DNA of 12,673 nucleotides. Source: Rhodobacteraceae bacterium UBA996. GTDB lineage: Bacteria > Pseudomonadota > Alphaproteobacteria > Rhodobacterales > Rhodobacteraceae. The translations under genes were made by a program, and so were the position numbers. Location: NCBI GenBank assembly GCA_002291955.1, contig DBBA01000200.1, forward strand, positions 1,758 to 14,430. Reading direction: 5' to 3'. The notes beneath the pieces are model-generated. The model worked only from the letters and a program-made list of their open reading frames with translations. It was not told the origin of the DNA and made no database searches. Shown here in pieces: positions 6,294-12,467 of this stretch. Positions within the stretch are counted from its first letter, which is position 1; each line of letters begins with the position of its first letter.

Positions 6294-7028
6294 CTAGCGG
6301 GCGGGCGGGGCGATTGCAACCGGACGGGCCACGCTCCGGGCCATCGCGTCCGCCAGCGCCTTCCCGATCACGTCCGATCCCGCGACAGACGGGTGCACCC
6401 GGTCACGGGCATAGAGCGCAGGCGAACCTGCCACGACTGCCCGGGTCGGCACGAAGATCACGCCCGGACGTGCCGACGCCATGCGTGCGAGCCGCACGTC
6501 CAGCGCAGCGAACTCGTCGTCGCAGGCGGCAAAGCTGCCACCGCCCGCCTGGCTCGGTCCATAGTAGCCCAGGACCGCGACCCGTGCCGCCCCGGCCGCC
6601 TGCACCTGCCGGACAAGGTCCGGCATCGCGCCCACCGATCCGTCGGGCGACACCAGGGCATCCAGCGCCGCATCGCACCCCGTGCAGCCGCAGGCGGACG
6701 ACAGGTCATTGGCCCCGCCGTTCACGATCGCCCAGTCGCGGGGTCCTGGGACAACCTGCGCCGGAACCGACAGGCCCAGTGCCGCGCGCAGGGGCGACGG
6801 CTGGATCACCCGCGCCCCGGGCACAGCGGCGTTGATCACGTCAAGACCCAGCGCGCGAGCCGCGACTTCGGGGATCGACGCACGCGCACCGCGGTTCCAC
6901 GCCAGCACGCTGTCCCCCACGGCCAGCACCCGTGCGTCCGGGTCCGCGCCTGGCGCGCAGCCGCCAAGCAGCCCCAGACAGGCAAACGCCGCGCCAAGGA
7001 GCGATCCCCGCGCGGCGTTCATCGGCAT
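6294..7028 (-). CDS. SGNH/GDSL-family lipoprotein hydrolase
   Basis: This 244-aa protein has a lipoprotein signal peptide: a hydrophobic core at about 9-21 and the lipobox LGGC, with Cys24 as the lipidated residue. SGNH blocks follow: VGDS with Ser40 as nucleophile, a block II glycine in NAAVPGA (Gly71), GGAND with Asn107, and RDRVHPS with Asp209 and His212. This is the full catalytic set of GDSL esterases, so it likely cleaves an ester or acetyl group in the periplasm or at the outer membrane; the substrate is unknown. Cys113, Cys115, Cys118 and Cys169 are unusual extras, the first three in SACGCTGC just after block III. The start follows GAGG that overlaps the rplT stop, and the two genes are 11 nt apart, so it is probably cotranscribed with rplT and pheS. 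Confidence 0.88.
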   Translation of the reverse strand: MPMNAARGSLLGAAFACLGLLGGCAPGADPDARVLAVGDSVLAWNRGARASIPEVAARALGLDVINAAVPGARVIQPSPLRAALGLSVPAQVVPGPRDWAIVNGGANDLSSACGCTGCDAALDALVSPDGSVGAMPDLVRQVQAAGAARVAVLGYYGPSQAGGGSFAACDDEFAALDVRLARMASARPGVIFVPTRAVVAGSPALYARDRVHPSVAGSDVIGKALADAMARSVARPVAIAPPAR

Positions 7029-7039
7029 CACAGGCACCC

Positions 7040-7408
7040 TCAGGCAGCAGGCAGGGCGCCCTTGACCTTTTCCACGATGGCGCCGAACGCCTCTGGCTCG
7101 TGGATCGCCAGATCCGACAGTACCTTGCGGTCCACCTCGATGCCGGCCAGCGCCAGCCCGTTGATGAAGCGCGAGTAGGTCAGCGCCGGGTCGATGGCGC
7201 GGACGGCGGCGTTGATCCGCTGGATCCACAGCGCGCGGAAGTTACGCTTGCGCACAGCGCGGTCGCGGGTCGCATACTGGTTGGCCTTGTCCACCGACTG
7301 GGCCGCGACCTTGAAGGTGCGCGAGCGGAAGCCGTAGTGGCCCTTGGCGGCCTTCAGGATCTTCTTGTGGCGGGCGTGGGTGACGGTGCCGCCCTTGACG
7401 CGAGACAT
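7040..7408 (-). CDS. rplT: 50S ribosomal protein L20
   Basis: L20 binds 23S rRNA early in assembly of the large subunit and in many bacteria also represses its own operon. The 122-aa length is normal. The family pattern is clear: MSRVKGGTVTHARHKKILK at the start, GHYGFRSRTFKVA around 23-35, and RNFRALWIQRINAAVR around 55-70, followed by YSRFINGL. A strong AGGAGG Shine-Dalgarno precedes the ATG. It lies 12 nt after rpmI in the standard L35-L20 order. Confidence 0.99.
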   Translation of the reverse strand: MSRVKGGTVTHARHKKILKAAKGHYGFRSRTFKVAAQSVDKANQYATRDRAVRKRNFRALWIQRINAAVRAIDPALTYSRFINGLALAGIEVDRKVLSDLAIHEPEAFGAIVEKVKGALPAA

Positions 7409-7420
7409 GTGCGGTCCTCC

Positions 7421-7621
7421 TCAGCGATCGTAGGGCATGTAGATCTTGACGATCTTGCCATCCTGCTCGCTCAGGGCACCGGTGCCCCGCGCGTTCCGGA
7501 TGAACTTGGCCGTCCGCTTGATCATGCCGTGGCGCTTGCCGGCCTGACCGGCGATGACCTTGCCGGTCGCGCTCATCTTGAACCGCTTCTTCGCGGCTGA
7601 CTTGGTCTTCATCTTGGGCAT
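7421..7621 (-). CDS. rpmI: 50S ribosomal protein L35
   Basis: L35 is a small basic protein of the large ribosomal subunit. The 66-aa product MPKMKTKSAAKKRFK...RHGMIKRTAKF...YMPYDR is typical in length and in its lysine/arginine-rich N-terminus. GGAGAG lies 4 nt before this ATG and fixes the start; the frame stays open further upstream, but that part shows no L35 similarity. infC, often just upstream of rpmI, is absent, and a small membrane protein gene stands there instead. Confidence 0.98.
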   Translation of the reverse strand: MPKMKTKSAAKKRFKMSATGKVIAGQAGKRHGMIKRTAKFIRNARGTGALSEQDGKIVKIYMPYDR

Positions 7622-7724
7622 TTCGCTCTCCGTTCCGAAGGGTCGTGCCGCGCGACTCGGCATGCCACATGGCCGGACGCGCGCTGGGAACCGGGCGGAT
7701 ACACGGGAGGTCCCGGCCACGCAA

Positions 7725-7740
7725 GCCCCTTCGCGGGGGC
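7725..7740 (-). terminator. Short GC hairpin after the small membrane gene
   Basis: GCCCC and GGGGC arms of 5 bp enclose a 6-nt loop, just downstream of the stop of the 76-aa gene and about 100 nt before rpmI. Read on the minus strand it is followed by TTGCGT rather than a real T-run, so at most it is a weak terminator or attenuator in the rpmI leader. The rest of this 124-nt gap shows no promoter I would defend. Confidence 0.25.
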
Positions 7741-7745
7741 CCGGG

Positions 7746-7976
7746 TCACATCCAGCCGGCGATCACCCGCACGAACACGTCCGGCACCTCGGTCAGGCGA
7801 TAGCCCCCGGGCTTGCCGGTCAGCGCCAGCACCAGAAGTACCCCGGCGATCATCGTCATGATCGCGGGCACCCGCGGCGAGCGGTCGGATGACCAGGCGC
7901 TCAGGAACGACGGGATCGCCAGCACCGCAAGGGTGATGCCCACGACGAGATACACATCGCTCGATGACCCGCCCAT
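7746..7976 (-). CDS. Small two-helix membrane protein
   Basis: The 76-aa product has two hydrophobic helices, about 8-28 (VYLVVGITLAVLAIPSFLSAW) and 36-54 (VPAIMTMIAGVLLVLALTG), joined by a basic SSDRSPR loop. The tail TGKPGGYRLTEVPDVFVRV is well defined. From memory, short proteins of this shape with a KPGGY motif are common in Rhodobacteraceae near pyk and the L35/L20 genes, with no known function. It begins 7 nt after the pyk stop, so it is almost certainly cotranscribed with pyk, although the Shine-Dalgarno is poor. Confidence 0.8.
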   Translation of the reverse strand: MGGSSSDVYLVVGITLAVLAIPSFLSAWSSDRSPRVPAIMTMIAGVLLVLALTGKPGGYRLTEVPDVFVRVIAGWM

Positions 7977-7983
7977 GCGGGCA

Positions 7984-9429
7984 TTATTCGGGATCGGTGC
8001 GGAAAATCAACCGTTCGTCACAGGGCGCCACGCGCACGATGTTCGTGGTGCCCGACTGGTTGAAGGGCACGCCCGCCGTCACCACGATCTGGTCCTTCAC
8101 GTCGGCAAAGCCGAAGGCGCGCGCCACCCGGGCGGACGCCACCACCGCCGACTTGAAGCGGTCCAGTTCCTCGGTCACCACGCAATGCGCCGACCACACC
8201 AGGCACATCCGCCGCGCGGTTTCCAGCTTGGACGTGAGCAGGATGATCGGCACCCGCGGGCGTTCCCGCGCCACCAGGTTCCCGGTGTTGCCCGATTCCG
8301 TGAAGCAACAGATCACCTTGATCGGCGTGGTCTCGGCAATCTCGCGCGCCGCGGCCACGATGGCGTCGGCGACCGTGTGGCGCGACCCGCCGCGGCTGGC
8401 CTCGATCACCGCGCGATAGGTCGGGTCCTGTTCGACGTTCAGCGCGACCGCATTCATCGTGCGCACCGCCTCGACCGGGTATTTCCCGGCCGCCGATTCC
8501 GCCGACAGCATCACCGCATCGGTGCCCTCGTAGATCGCGGCGGCCACGTCCGACACCTCGGCCCGCGTGGGCATCGGGTTCTCGATCATGCTTTCCAGCA
8601 TCTGGGTGGCCACGATCACGGGCTTGGCCGCGGCGCGGCAGCCCCGTACCAGCCGCTTCTGGATCGGCGGCACGCTTTCCACCGGCAGTTCCACGCCCAG
8701 GTCGCCGCGGGCGACCATGATCCCGTCCGACGCTTCCAGGATTTCCGCGAACGCTTTCACCGCCGCGGGCTTCTCGATCTTCGACAGGATCGCGGCGCGG
8801 CCCTTCGCCAGCGCGCGGGCCTCGGTCACGTCCTCCTTGCGCTGGACGAACGACAGCGCCAGCCAGTCCACGCCCAGTTCGCACACGAATTCCAGATCGC
8901 GCCGGTCCTTCTCGGACAAGGCGGCGAGCGGCAGCACCACGTCGGGCACGTTCACGCCCTTGCGGTTGGAAATCGTGCCGCCCACGGTCACCGTGCAATC
9001 GGCATGCTTCGGCGAACAGGCCACGACCTTGAGCCGGATCTTGCCGTCGTTGACCAGAAGGTTCGCGCCCGGCTCCAGCGCGGCGAAGATTTCCGGATGC
9101 GGCAGGTAGACCCGCGTCGCATCGCCCGGTGTCTCGTCCAGGTCCAGCCGGAACGCCTGCCCGTCGGCCAGATCCTCGGACCCGTTGGCGAACGTCCCCA
9201 CCCGCAGCTTCGGCCCTTGCAGGTCGGCCAAGATCGCGATGGGCCGCCCGGTATCGGCCTCGACCTGGCGGATCATCGCGTGGCGCGCGGCGATATCGGC
9301 ATGCACGCCGTGGCTCATGTTCAGGCGGAACACGTCCGCGCCCGCCTCGAACAGCGCCCGGATCATGTCATAAGTCGAGGACGCAGGTCCAAGCGTCGCC
9401 ACGATCTTCACGTTGCGGTGGCGTCTCAT
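7984..9429 (-). CDS. pyk: Pyruvate kinase, PykA-like
   Basis: Pyruvate kinase converts phosphoenolpyruvate and ADP to pyruvate and ATP at the end of glycolysis and the Entner-Doudoroff route. The 481-aa protein has all the main parts: FRLNMSHG (Arg35, Asn37, Ser39, His40), the B domain (about 73-165), ILSKIEKP with catalytic Lys217 and metal ligand Glu219, ARGDLGVELP with Asp243, VIVATQMLES with Thr275, and a C-terminal domain (about 345-475). The stretch DLQGPKLRV at 69-77 puts Lys74 where potassium-dependent enzymes have Glu117 (rabbit muscle numbering), as in E. coli PykA, so it is probably potassium-independent. AGGGA lies 5 nt before the ATG; an upstream start at 9519 would add 30 residues of unlikely sequence that includes the promoter. 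It heads the minus-strand operon. Confidence 0.98.
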   Translation of the reverse strand: MRRHRNVKIVATLGPASSTYDMIRALFEAGADVFRLNMSHGVHADIAARHAMIRQVEADTGRPIAILADLQGPKLRVGTFANGSEDLADGQAFRLDLDETPGDATRVYLPHPEIFAALEPGANLLVNDGKIRLKVVACSPKHADCTVTVGGTISNRKGVNVPDVVLPLAALSEKDRRDLEFVCELGVDWLALSFVQRKEDVTEARALAKGRAAILSKIEKPAAVKAFAEILEASDGIMVARGDLGVELPVESVPPIQKRLVRGCRAAAKPVIVATQMLESMIENPMPTRAEVSDVAAAIYEGTDAVMLSAESAAGKYPVEAVRTMNAVALNVEQDPTYRAVIEASRGGSRHTVADAIVAAAREIAETTPIKVICCFTESGNTGNLVARERPRVPIILLTSKLETARRMCLVWSAHCVVTEELDRFKSAVVASARVARAFGFADVKDQIVVTAGVPFNQSGTTNIVRVAPCDERLIFRTDPE

Positions 9430-9477
9430 CGGTGTCCCTCGTCGTTTCCTGGCGGCTTTTCCCGGCCGTGCGGCGCC

Positions 9478-9506
9478 GTTATGGGTGATTTGGGATGGGG
9501 TGACAA
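9478..9506 (-). promoter_or_regulatory. Predicted pyk promoter
   Basis: On the minus strand TTGTCA (9501-9506) is followed after 17 nt by CATAAC (9478-9483). The matches to sigma-70 consensus are five of six and four of six, at optimal spacing. The implied start of transcription leaves a leader of about 40 nt before pyk. The -35 is overlapped by a palindromic operator candidate. Confidence 0.5.
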
Positions 9507-9518
9507 CTAGCGCTAACA
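9505..9518. promoter_or_regulatory. LacI-family-like operator at the pyk promoter
   Basis: The minus strand reads TGTTAGCGCTAGTT, centred on the perfect 8-bp palindrome TAGCGCTA with the CG centre typical of LacI-family sites. It matches 11 of 14 positions of the ideal palindrome TGTTAGCGCTAACA. From memory this resembles the sites of CceR, a LacI-family regulator of central carbon metabolism in Rhodobacter that includes pyk among its targets. It overlaps the predicted -35, which fits repression. It also lies about 50 bp before the divergent gene at 9565, which it may affect too. Confidence 0.5.
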
Positions 9519-9564
9519 TCGCAACCCCGCGGATGCAGGCCTAACCCCGGAAGGTAAGGGAACC

Positions 9565-10308
9565 GTGACGCAGGATGCCGTCGAAATCATCGGCGAGGCG
9601 CGGCCCGCGCGCTGGCTCGTCACCTGCGACCACGCATCGAACCGCGTGCCCGACGCGGTCTGCGGCGGCGACCTGGGCATCCCGCCCGACGACATGGCCC
9701 GCCACATCGCCTGGGACGTGGGTGCGGCGGGCGTCACGCGCCACCTGGCGGCGCTTCTCGACGCGCCTGCGGTGCTGTCCACCGTGTCGCGGCTGGTGAT
9801 CGACCCCAACCGGGGCGAACACGACCCGACGCTGGTGATGAAGCTCTACGACGGCACCATCGTGCCCGGGAACCGCCACGCCGACGGGACGGAGGTCGAA
9901 CGCCGCCTGACCCTGTATCACCGCCCCTACCACGCGGCACTCGCGCGCCTCGCCGCCCGCCGCACCGACACGGTGATCTGCGCGGTCCACTCCTTCACGC
10001 CCTGCCTGCGGGGCCGCCCGCCCCGGCCCTGGCACGTCGGCGTCCTGTATTTCCACCTCGACGACCGGCTGGCCAAGCCCCTGATCGCGCGGCTGCGCGC
10101 CGAACCCGACCTCTGCGTCGGCGACAACGAACCCTACTCCGGCCACCTGCCGGGCGATGCCATCGACATCCACGCGCTGCGTCCCGGCCGCCCCAACGTG
10201 CTGATCGAGGTCCGCAACGACCTGATCGCCGACCCCGCCAGGCAATCCGCCTGGGCCGCCCGGCTGGCCCCCATCCTGACGCAGGTTCTTTCGGAAAGCG
10301 GGCTCTGA
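9565..10308 (+). CDS. N-formylglutamate amidohydrolase-family protein
   Basis: Members of this family hydrolyse N-formyl-L-glutamate to glutamate and formate, the last step of one histidine breakdown route, using a metal and a fold related to zinc carboxypeptidases. The 247-aa protein carries the characteristic blocks: CDHASNRVP (His23), HIAWDVGAAG (His47, Asp51), SRLVIDPNR (Arg76, Asp80, Arg83) and VHSFTP (His142). The start is GTG, with AAGGG at good spacing; no in-frame ATG is near. No other hut gene is present, so the true substrate may be another N-acyl amino acid. The stop overlaps the next ATG (TGATG), so the HAD gene is translationally coupled. A weak TTGGGA/TAACAT pair between 9490 and 9519 might be its promoter. 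Confidence 0.9.
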   Translation: MTQDAVEIIGEARPARWLVTCDHASNRVPDAVCGGDLGIPPDDMARHIAWDVGAAGVTRHLAALLDAPAVLSTVSRLVIDPNRGEHDPTLVMKLYDGTIVPGNRHADGTEVERRLTLYHRPYHAALARLAARRTDTVICAVHSFTPCLRGRPPRPWHVGVLYFHLDDRLAKPLIARLRAEPDLCVGDNEPYSGHLPGDAIDIHALRPGRPNVLIEVRNDLIADPARQSAWAARLAPILTQVLSESGL

Positions 10309-10958
10309 TGCGCTTTGAAGCGGTGATCTTCGACCTCGACGGCACGCTCGTGGACAGCGAGCGCGTGATCCTTGACGCGGGCATGGCCGCGCTCGCGTCC
10401 CTCGGCCACACGCCCCTGCGGCAGGTGCTGGCGGCGCTCGTCGGCACCGTGGGCGACGCCAGCCGCGCCGTGCTGACGGCGCACTATGGACCAGGGTTCG
10501 ACCATGCCGCCTTCGATGCGGCCTGGGCCCGCGCGGCCGATGCGGCCTGGACCGGGCATCTCGACACCCGCCCGGGTGCCCATGACCTGCTCGGCCATCT
10601 CGATGCCCGGCACATTCCCCGCGCGGTCGCCACCAACAGCCTGACGGCTACCGCGCATGACAGCCTGACGGCCGCCGACCTGGCCCGCTTCTTCCACCGC
10701 GACCACGTCCACGGGCGCGACACGGTCACCCGCCCGAAACCCGCGCCCGACCTGTTCCTGCGGGCGGCCGCGGGGCTGCGGGCCGACCCCGCCCGGTGCC
10801 TCGTGTTCGAGGATTCGGACACCGGCGTGGCCGCCGCTCTGGAAGCGGGCATGACCGTGGTCCACATCCCCGACCAGCGCCCGCCCGCGACCCGCGCCGC
10901 GCAGCACCACGCGCCCTCGCTGCTGGACGGCGCGCGTGCCGCGGGTCTGATCGACTGA
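10308..10958 (+). CDS. HAD-superfamily phosphatase/phosphomutase-like hydrolase
   Basis: The 216-aa protein has the four HAD motifs: DLDGTLVDS with nucleophile Asp9 and acid/base Asp11, VATNS with Thr109 as motif II, RPKPAPD with Lys144, and VFEDSDTGV with Glu168 and Asp169. A helical cap of about residues 16-85 between motifs I and II places it in subfamily IA, with beta-phosphoglucomutase and phosphoglycolate phosphatase. The exact substrate cannot be read from the sequence. It begins inside the stop codon of the amidohydrolase gene, so the two are coupled; that pairing hints at a shared catabolic or damage-clearing task, but this is inference. Confidence 0.93.
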   Translation: MRFEAVIFDLDGTLVDSERVILDAGMAALASLGHTPLRQVLAALVGTVGDASRAVLTAHYGPGFDHAAFDAAWARAADAAWTGHLDTRPGAHDLLGHLDARHIPRAVATNSLTATAHDSLTAADLARFFHRDHVHGRDTVTRPKPAPDLFLRAAAGLRADPARCLVFEDSDTGVAAALEAGMTVVHIPDQRPPATRAAQHHAPSLLDGARAAGLID

Positions 10959-10979
10959 CGGCGCGGGCGGCGCCGGTCA
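10956..10979. terminator. Bidirectional hairpin spanning two convergent stop codons
   Basis: TGAC-GGCGC (10956-10964) pairs with GCGCC-GGTCA (10970-10979) through nine base pairs with one bulged G, around a 5-nt loop. The outer arms are the stop codons themselves: TGA of the HAD gene and TCA (TGA on the minus strand) of the membrane-protein pseudogene. It has no T-run on either side, so it may act as a shared but imperfect terminator. Confidence 0.35.
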
Positions 10980-11408
10980 GGGCGCCCGTGCCAGCCGCAT
11001 CGGCCCGGCCGCGCCACGCCGCAGGGTCGCCATCACCACCACTGCGGCAAACAGCCCCATGCCCGCCAGCGACAAGAGCGCCCCGGCATAGACCAGCGGC
11101 TTGAACCGGTGGTCGTCCAGCCCAAGATACAGCCCAAGGCCCACGGGCATCATCCAGAACCCGACCGCCGACACCGCGACCTGCACCCGCGCCAGCCGCG
11201 GCGTCGGCACCTCGGCCCCGCGATAGTACAGCCCGAACAGCGCCATCGACACCTAGCCGAGCAGGTTCAGGTGCGCATGCGCCGACGCGATGATGAAGTT
11301 CTGCGTGGCGCCCATGACGATGCCCGCCAACATGCCCGCCAGCGCGGCCGGAACCGCCACCAGAAGGCAGACCTCGCCCAGCCGCGTCGTTGACCCCTGC
11401 GCGGTCAT
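10977..11408 (-). pseudogene. Four-helix membrane protein interrupted by an amber codon
   Basis: The frame begins at an ATG overlapping the stop of the DUF924 gene (ATGA) and runs to a TGA at 10977, but a TAG at 11253-11255 interrupts it after residue 51. Without that stop the 143-residue frame would encode four hydrophobic helices. Sequence on both sides of the TAG is continuous with one protein: AHAHLNLLG, then stop, then VSMALFGLYYR. A tryptophan (TGG) is expected in this HAHxNLLGW-type motif, which also resembles helices of heme-copper oxidase-related proteins. A single C-to-T change at 11254 (plus strand) explains the lesion. A restart at the GTG or ATG after the TAG could make a three-helix remnant, but it would lack the histidines. 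Confidence 0.75.
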
Positions 11409-11997
11409 CCCTGGTACCCCCCGTTCGCCAGCCATTCGATTTCCTCGGGCGTGGACGGACGGCCCAGGATGTCGTTGCGGTGCGGGAAGCGCCCGAACCG
11501 GCTGATGATCCCGTGATAGAACGCCGCCCGCGCCACCGGCGCGTCGCCCATGTGCGCCACAAGGTCGGCCAGCCGGTCGTGGTCGGCGATATCCTCGGAA
11601 TGGGCGAAGGGCAGGTAGAAGAACAGCCGGATGTCCGGGTCGATGCGCAGGTCGAAGCCCGACCAGATCGCATCGGCCGCTTCCGCGCGGGCCATCGTGT
11701 CGGTGGCATACATCCGCGGCGTCCCCGGAAGGAATTGCGCGGGTACTGGTCCAGCAGCAGGACCAGCGCCAGCGCGCCCTCGGGCGACCGCGTCCAGGCC
11801 GGGCAGCGCCCCGCCGCCGCGTTCGCGTAATCCTCGGCAAAGGTCTCGCGGAACAGCGGGTCAAAGGCGGGGTCCTTGGCGAACCACATGTCGGGTCCCG
11901 CCTCGCGCCAGAATTGCAGGACCAGGGCCGGGCGCGCGAGCGCGGCCAGGGCCGGGACCCGCGGCTGAATCGCCGTCGCATTCATCATCTTCGTCAT
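11405..11997 (-). pseudogene. DUF924-family protein with a one-base frameshift
   Basis: Two overlapping frames together encode a DUF924 protein, a family of about 180-200 residues with unknown function and a TPR-like helical fold. The N-terminal part has VLQFWREAGPDMWFAKDPAFD and ALVLLLDQYPRNSFRG. The C-terminal part has MYATDTMARAEA, LFFYLPFAHSED and ISRFGRFPHRNDILGR. The break falls at the CCCC run at 11723-11726, where adding one base restores RG-x-PRMYATD. The total span of 593 nt plus one base is 594, an exact multiple of three. GGAG lies 7 nt before the ATG at 11997. An ATGA overlap couples it to the interrupted membrane gene. It is either a true pseudogene or a sequencing error in a homopolymer. 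Confidence 0.8.
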
Positions 11998-12042
11998 CGT
12001 CAATCTCCGTTCGGGAAGGCCATCCGTATCGGTCGGCCGGCC

Positions 12043-12078
12043 TCATGAATCCAGTGAGGGTTTTTCAGCCATATGCTG
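12043..12078. repeat. Direct repeat copy 1, putative LysR operator
   Basis: TCATGAATCCAGTGA (12043-12057) is followed by TTTCAG (12063-12068) and ATATG (12071-12075), matching copy 2 at 28 of 36 positions with no gaps. It lies about 45 bp upstream of the DUF924 start and in the same orientation relative to that gene as copy 2 is to the ABM-like gene. Its right part overlaps the 3' end of the ABM-like gene and includes a TTTCAG-N7-CTGAAA dyad (12063-12081). Confidence 0.6.
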
Positions 12079-12376
12079 AAACGAACTGCACGTGCTGCGG
12101 CCCGGGGTCCGGATGCAGCACGTCATGCAGGGGGTGAAAGCGCATCTTGGGCCGGACCCCGTCCGGCAGGCGCGGCGCGATCTCGGCGGCAAAGAACCGC
12201 GCCGCATCCTCGCGCGTGTCCCAGACCTCGACCACGCGCCAGCCGTCATCGGTGGGATGCGACAGGTGCAACACCAGCCCCCGGGCGCACGTCAGGGCGT
12301 GACCGACCTCGGCCAGCAGGCTGTCATAGCCGTGCGGGGTCTGCCCCTGCACGTCGGATATCATCAGGACCGCCAT
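12065..12376 (-). CDS. Small ABM-like (dimeric alpha-beta barrel) protein
   Basis: This 103-aa protein looks like a member of the antibiotic biosynthesis monooxygenase/dimeric alpha-beta barrel superfamily. It shows a first strand MAVLMISDV, a helix around 13-30, strands GLVLHLSHP and GWRVVEVWDT, and a helix REDAARFFAAEIAPRL (55-70), ahead of a histidine-containing tail (KMRFHPLHDVLHP). Family members range from quinol oxidases and heme-degrading enzymes to proteins with no known reaction, so no activity is assigned. The start has AAGGAGG upstream, at a rather long spacing. The gene is divergent from the LysR regulator gene, the usual arrangement for a LysR target. Its stop codon lies within one copy of the direct repeat that precedes the DUF924 gene. 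Confidence 0.85.
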   Translation of the reverse strand: MAVLMISDVQGQTPHGYDSLLAEVGHALTCARGLVLHLSHPTDDGWRVVEVWDTREDAARFFAAEIAPRLPDGVRPKMRFHPLHDVLHPDPGPQHVQFVSAYG

Positions 12377-12431
12377 CGTTCTTGCTCCCTCCTTGGGATC
12401 ATCGGATGCCCCAAGGGTCGCATCTGGACTT

Positions 12432-12467
12432 TCATGAATCCAGTGATATGATTTCAGGGATATGTTG
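12432..12467. repeat. Direct repeat copy 2, putative LysR operator
   Basis: The second copy of the 36-bp element lies in the 85-bp divergent gap between the ABM-like gene and the LysR gene and runs into the LysR start codon. TCATGAATCCAGTGA is identical to copy 1, and TTTCAG, ATATG and TG are conserved at the same spacing. GATATG also occurs twice within it (12445-12450 and 12459-12464). This position suits autoregulation together with control of the divergent gene. Confidence 0.6.

Noticed and set aside
5243..6835. Plus-strand open frame of about 530 codons opposite pheS
   Set aside because: Composition is Arg/Pro/His-rich and mirrors the pheS and SGNH codons; pheS is certain on the minus strand.
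7622..7745. L20 autoregulatory leader or infC remnant before rpmI
   Set aside because: I could not find a convincing rRNA-like fold or any InfC similarity; only a weak hairpin at its far end is visible.
7813..9510. Plus-strand open frame of about 565 codons opposite pyk
   Set aside because: It is the antisense shadow of pyk, which is unmistakable from its catalytic motifs.
11253..11255. Special recoding (for example pyrrolysine) at the TAG codon
   Set aside because: A tryptophan is expected at this position, a single base change explains it, and the neighbouring gene is also broken; nothing suggests a recoding system.
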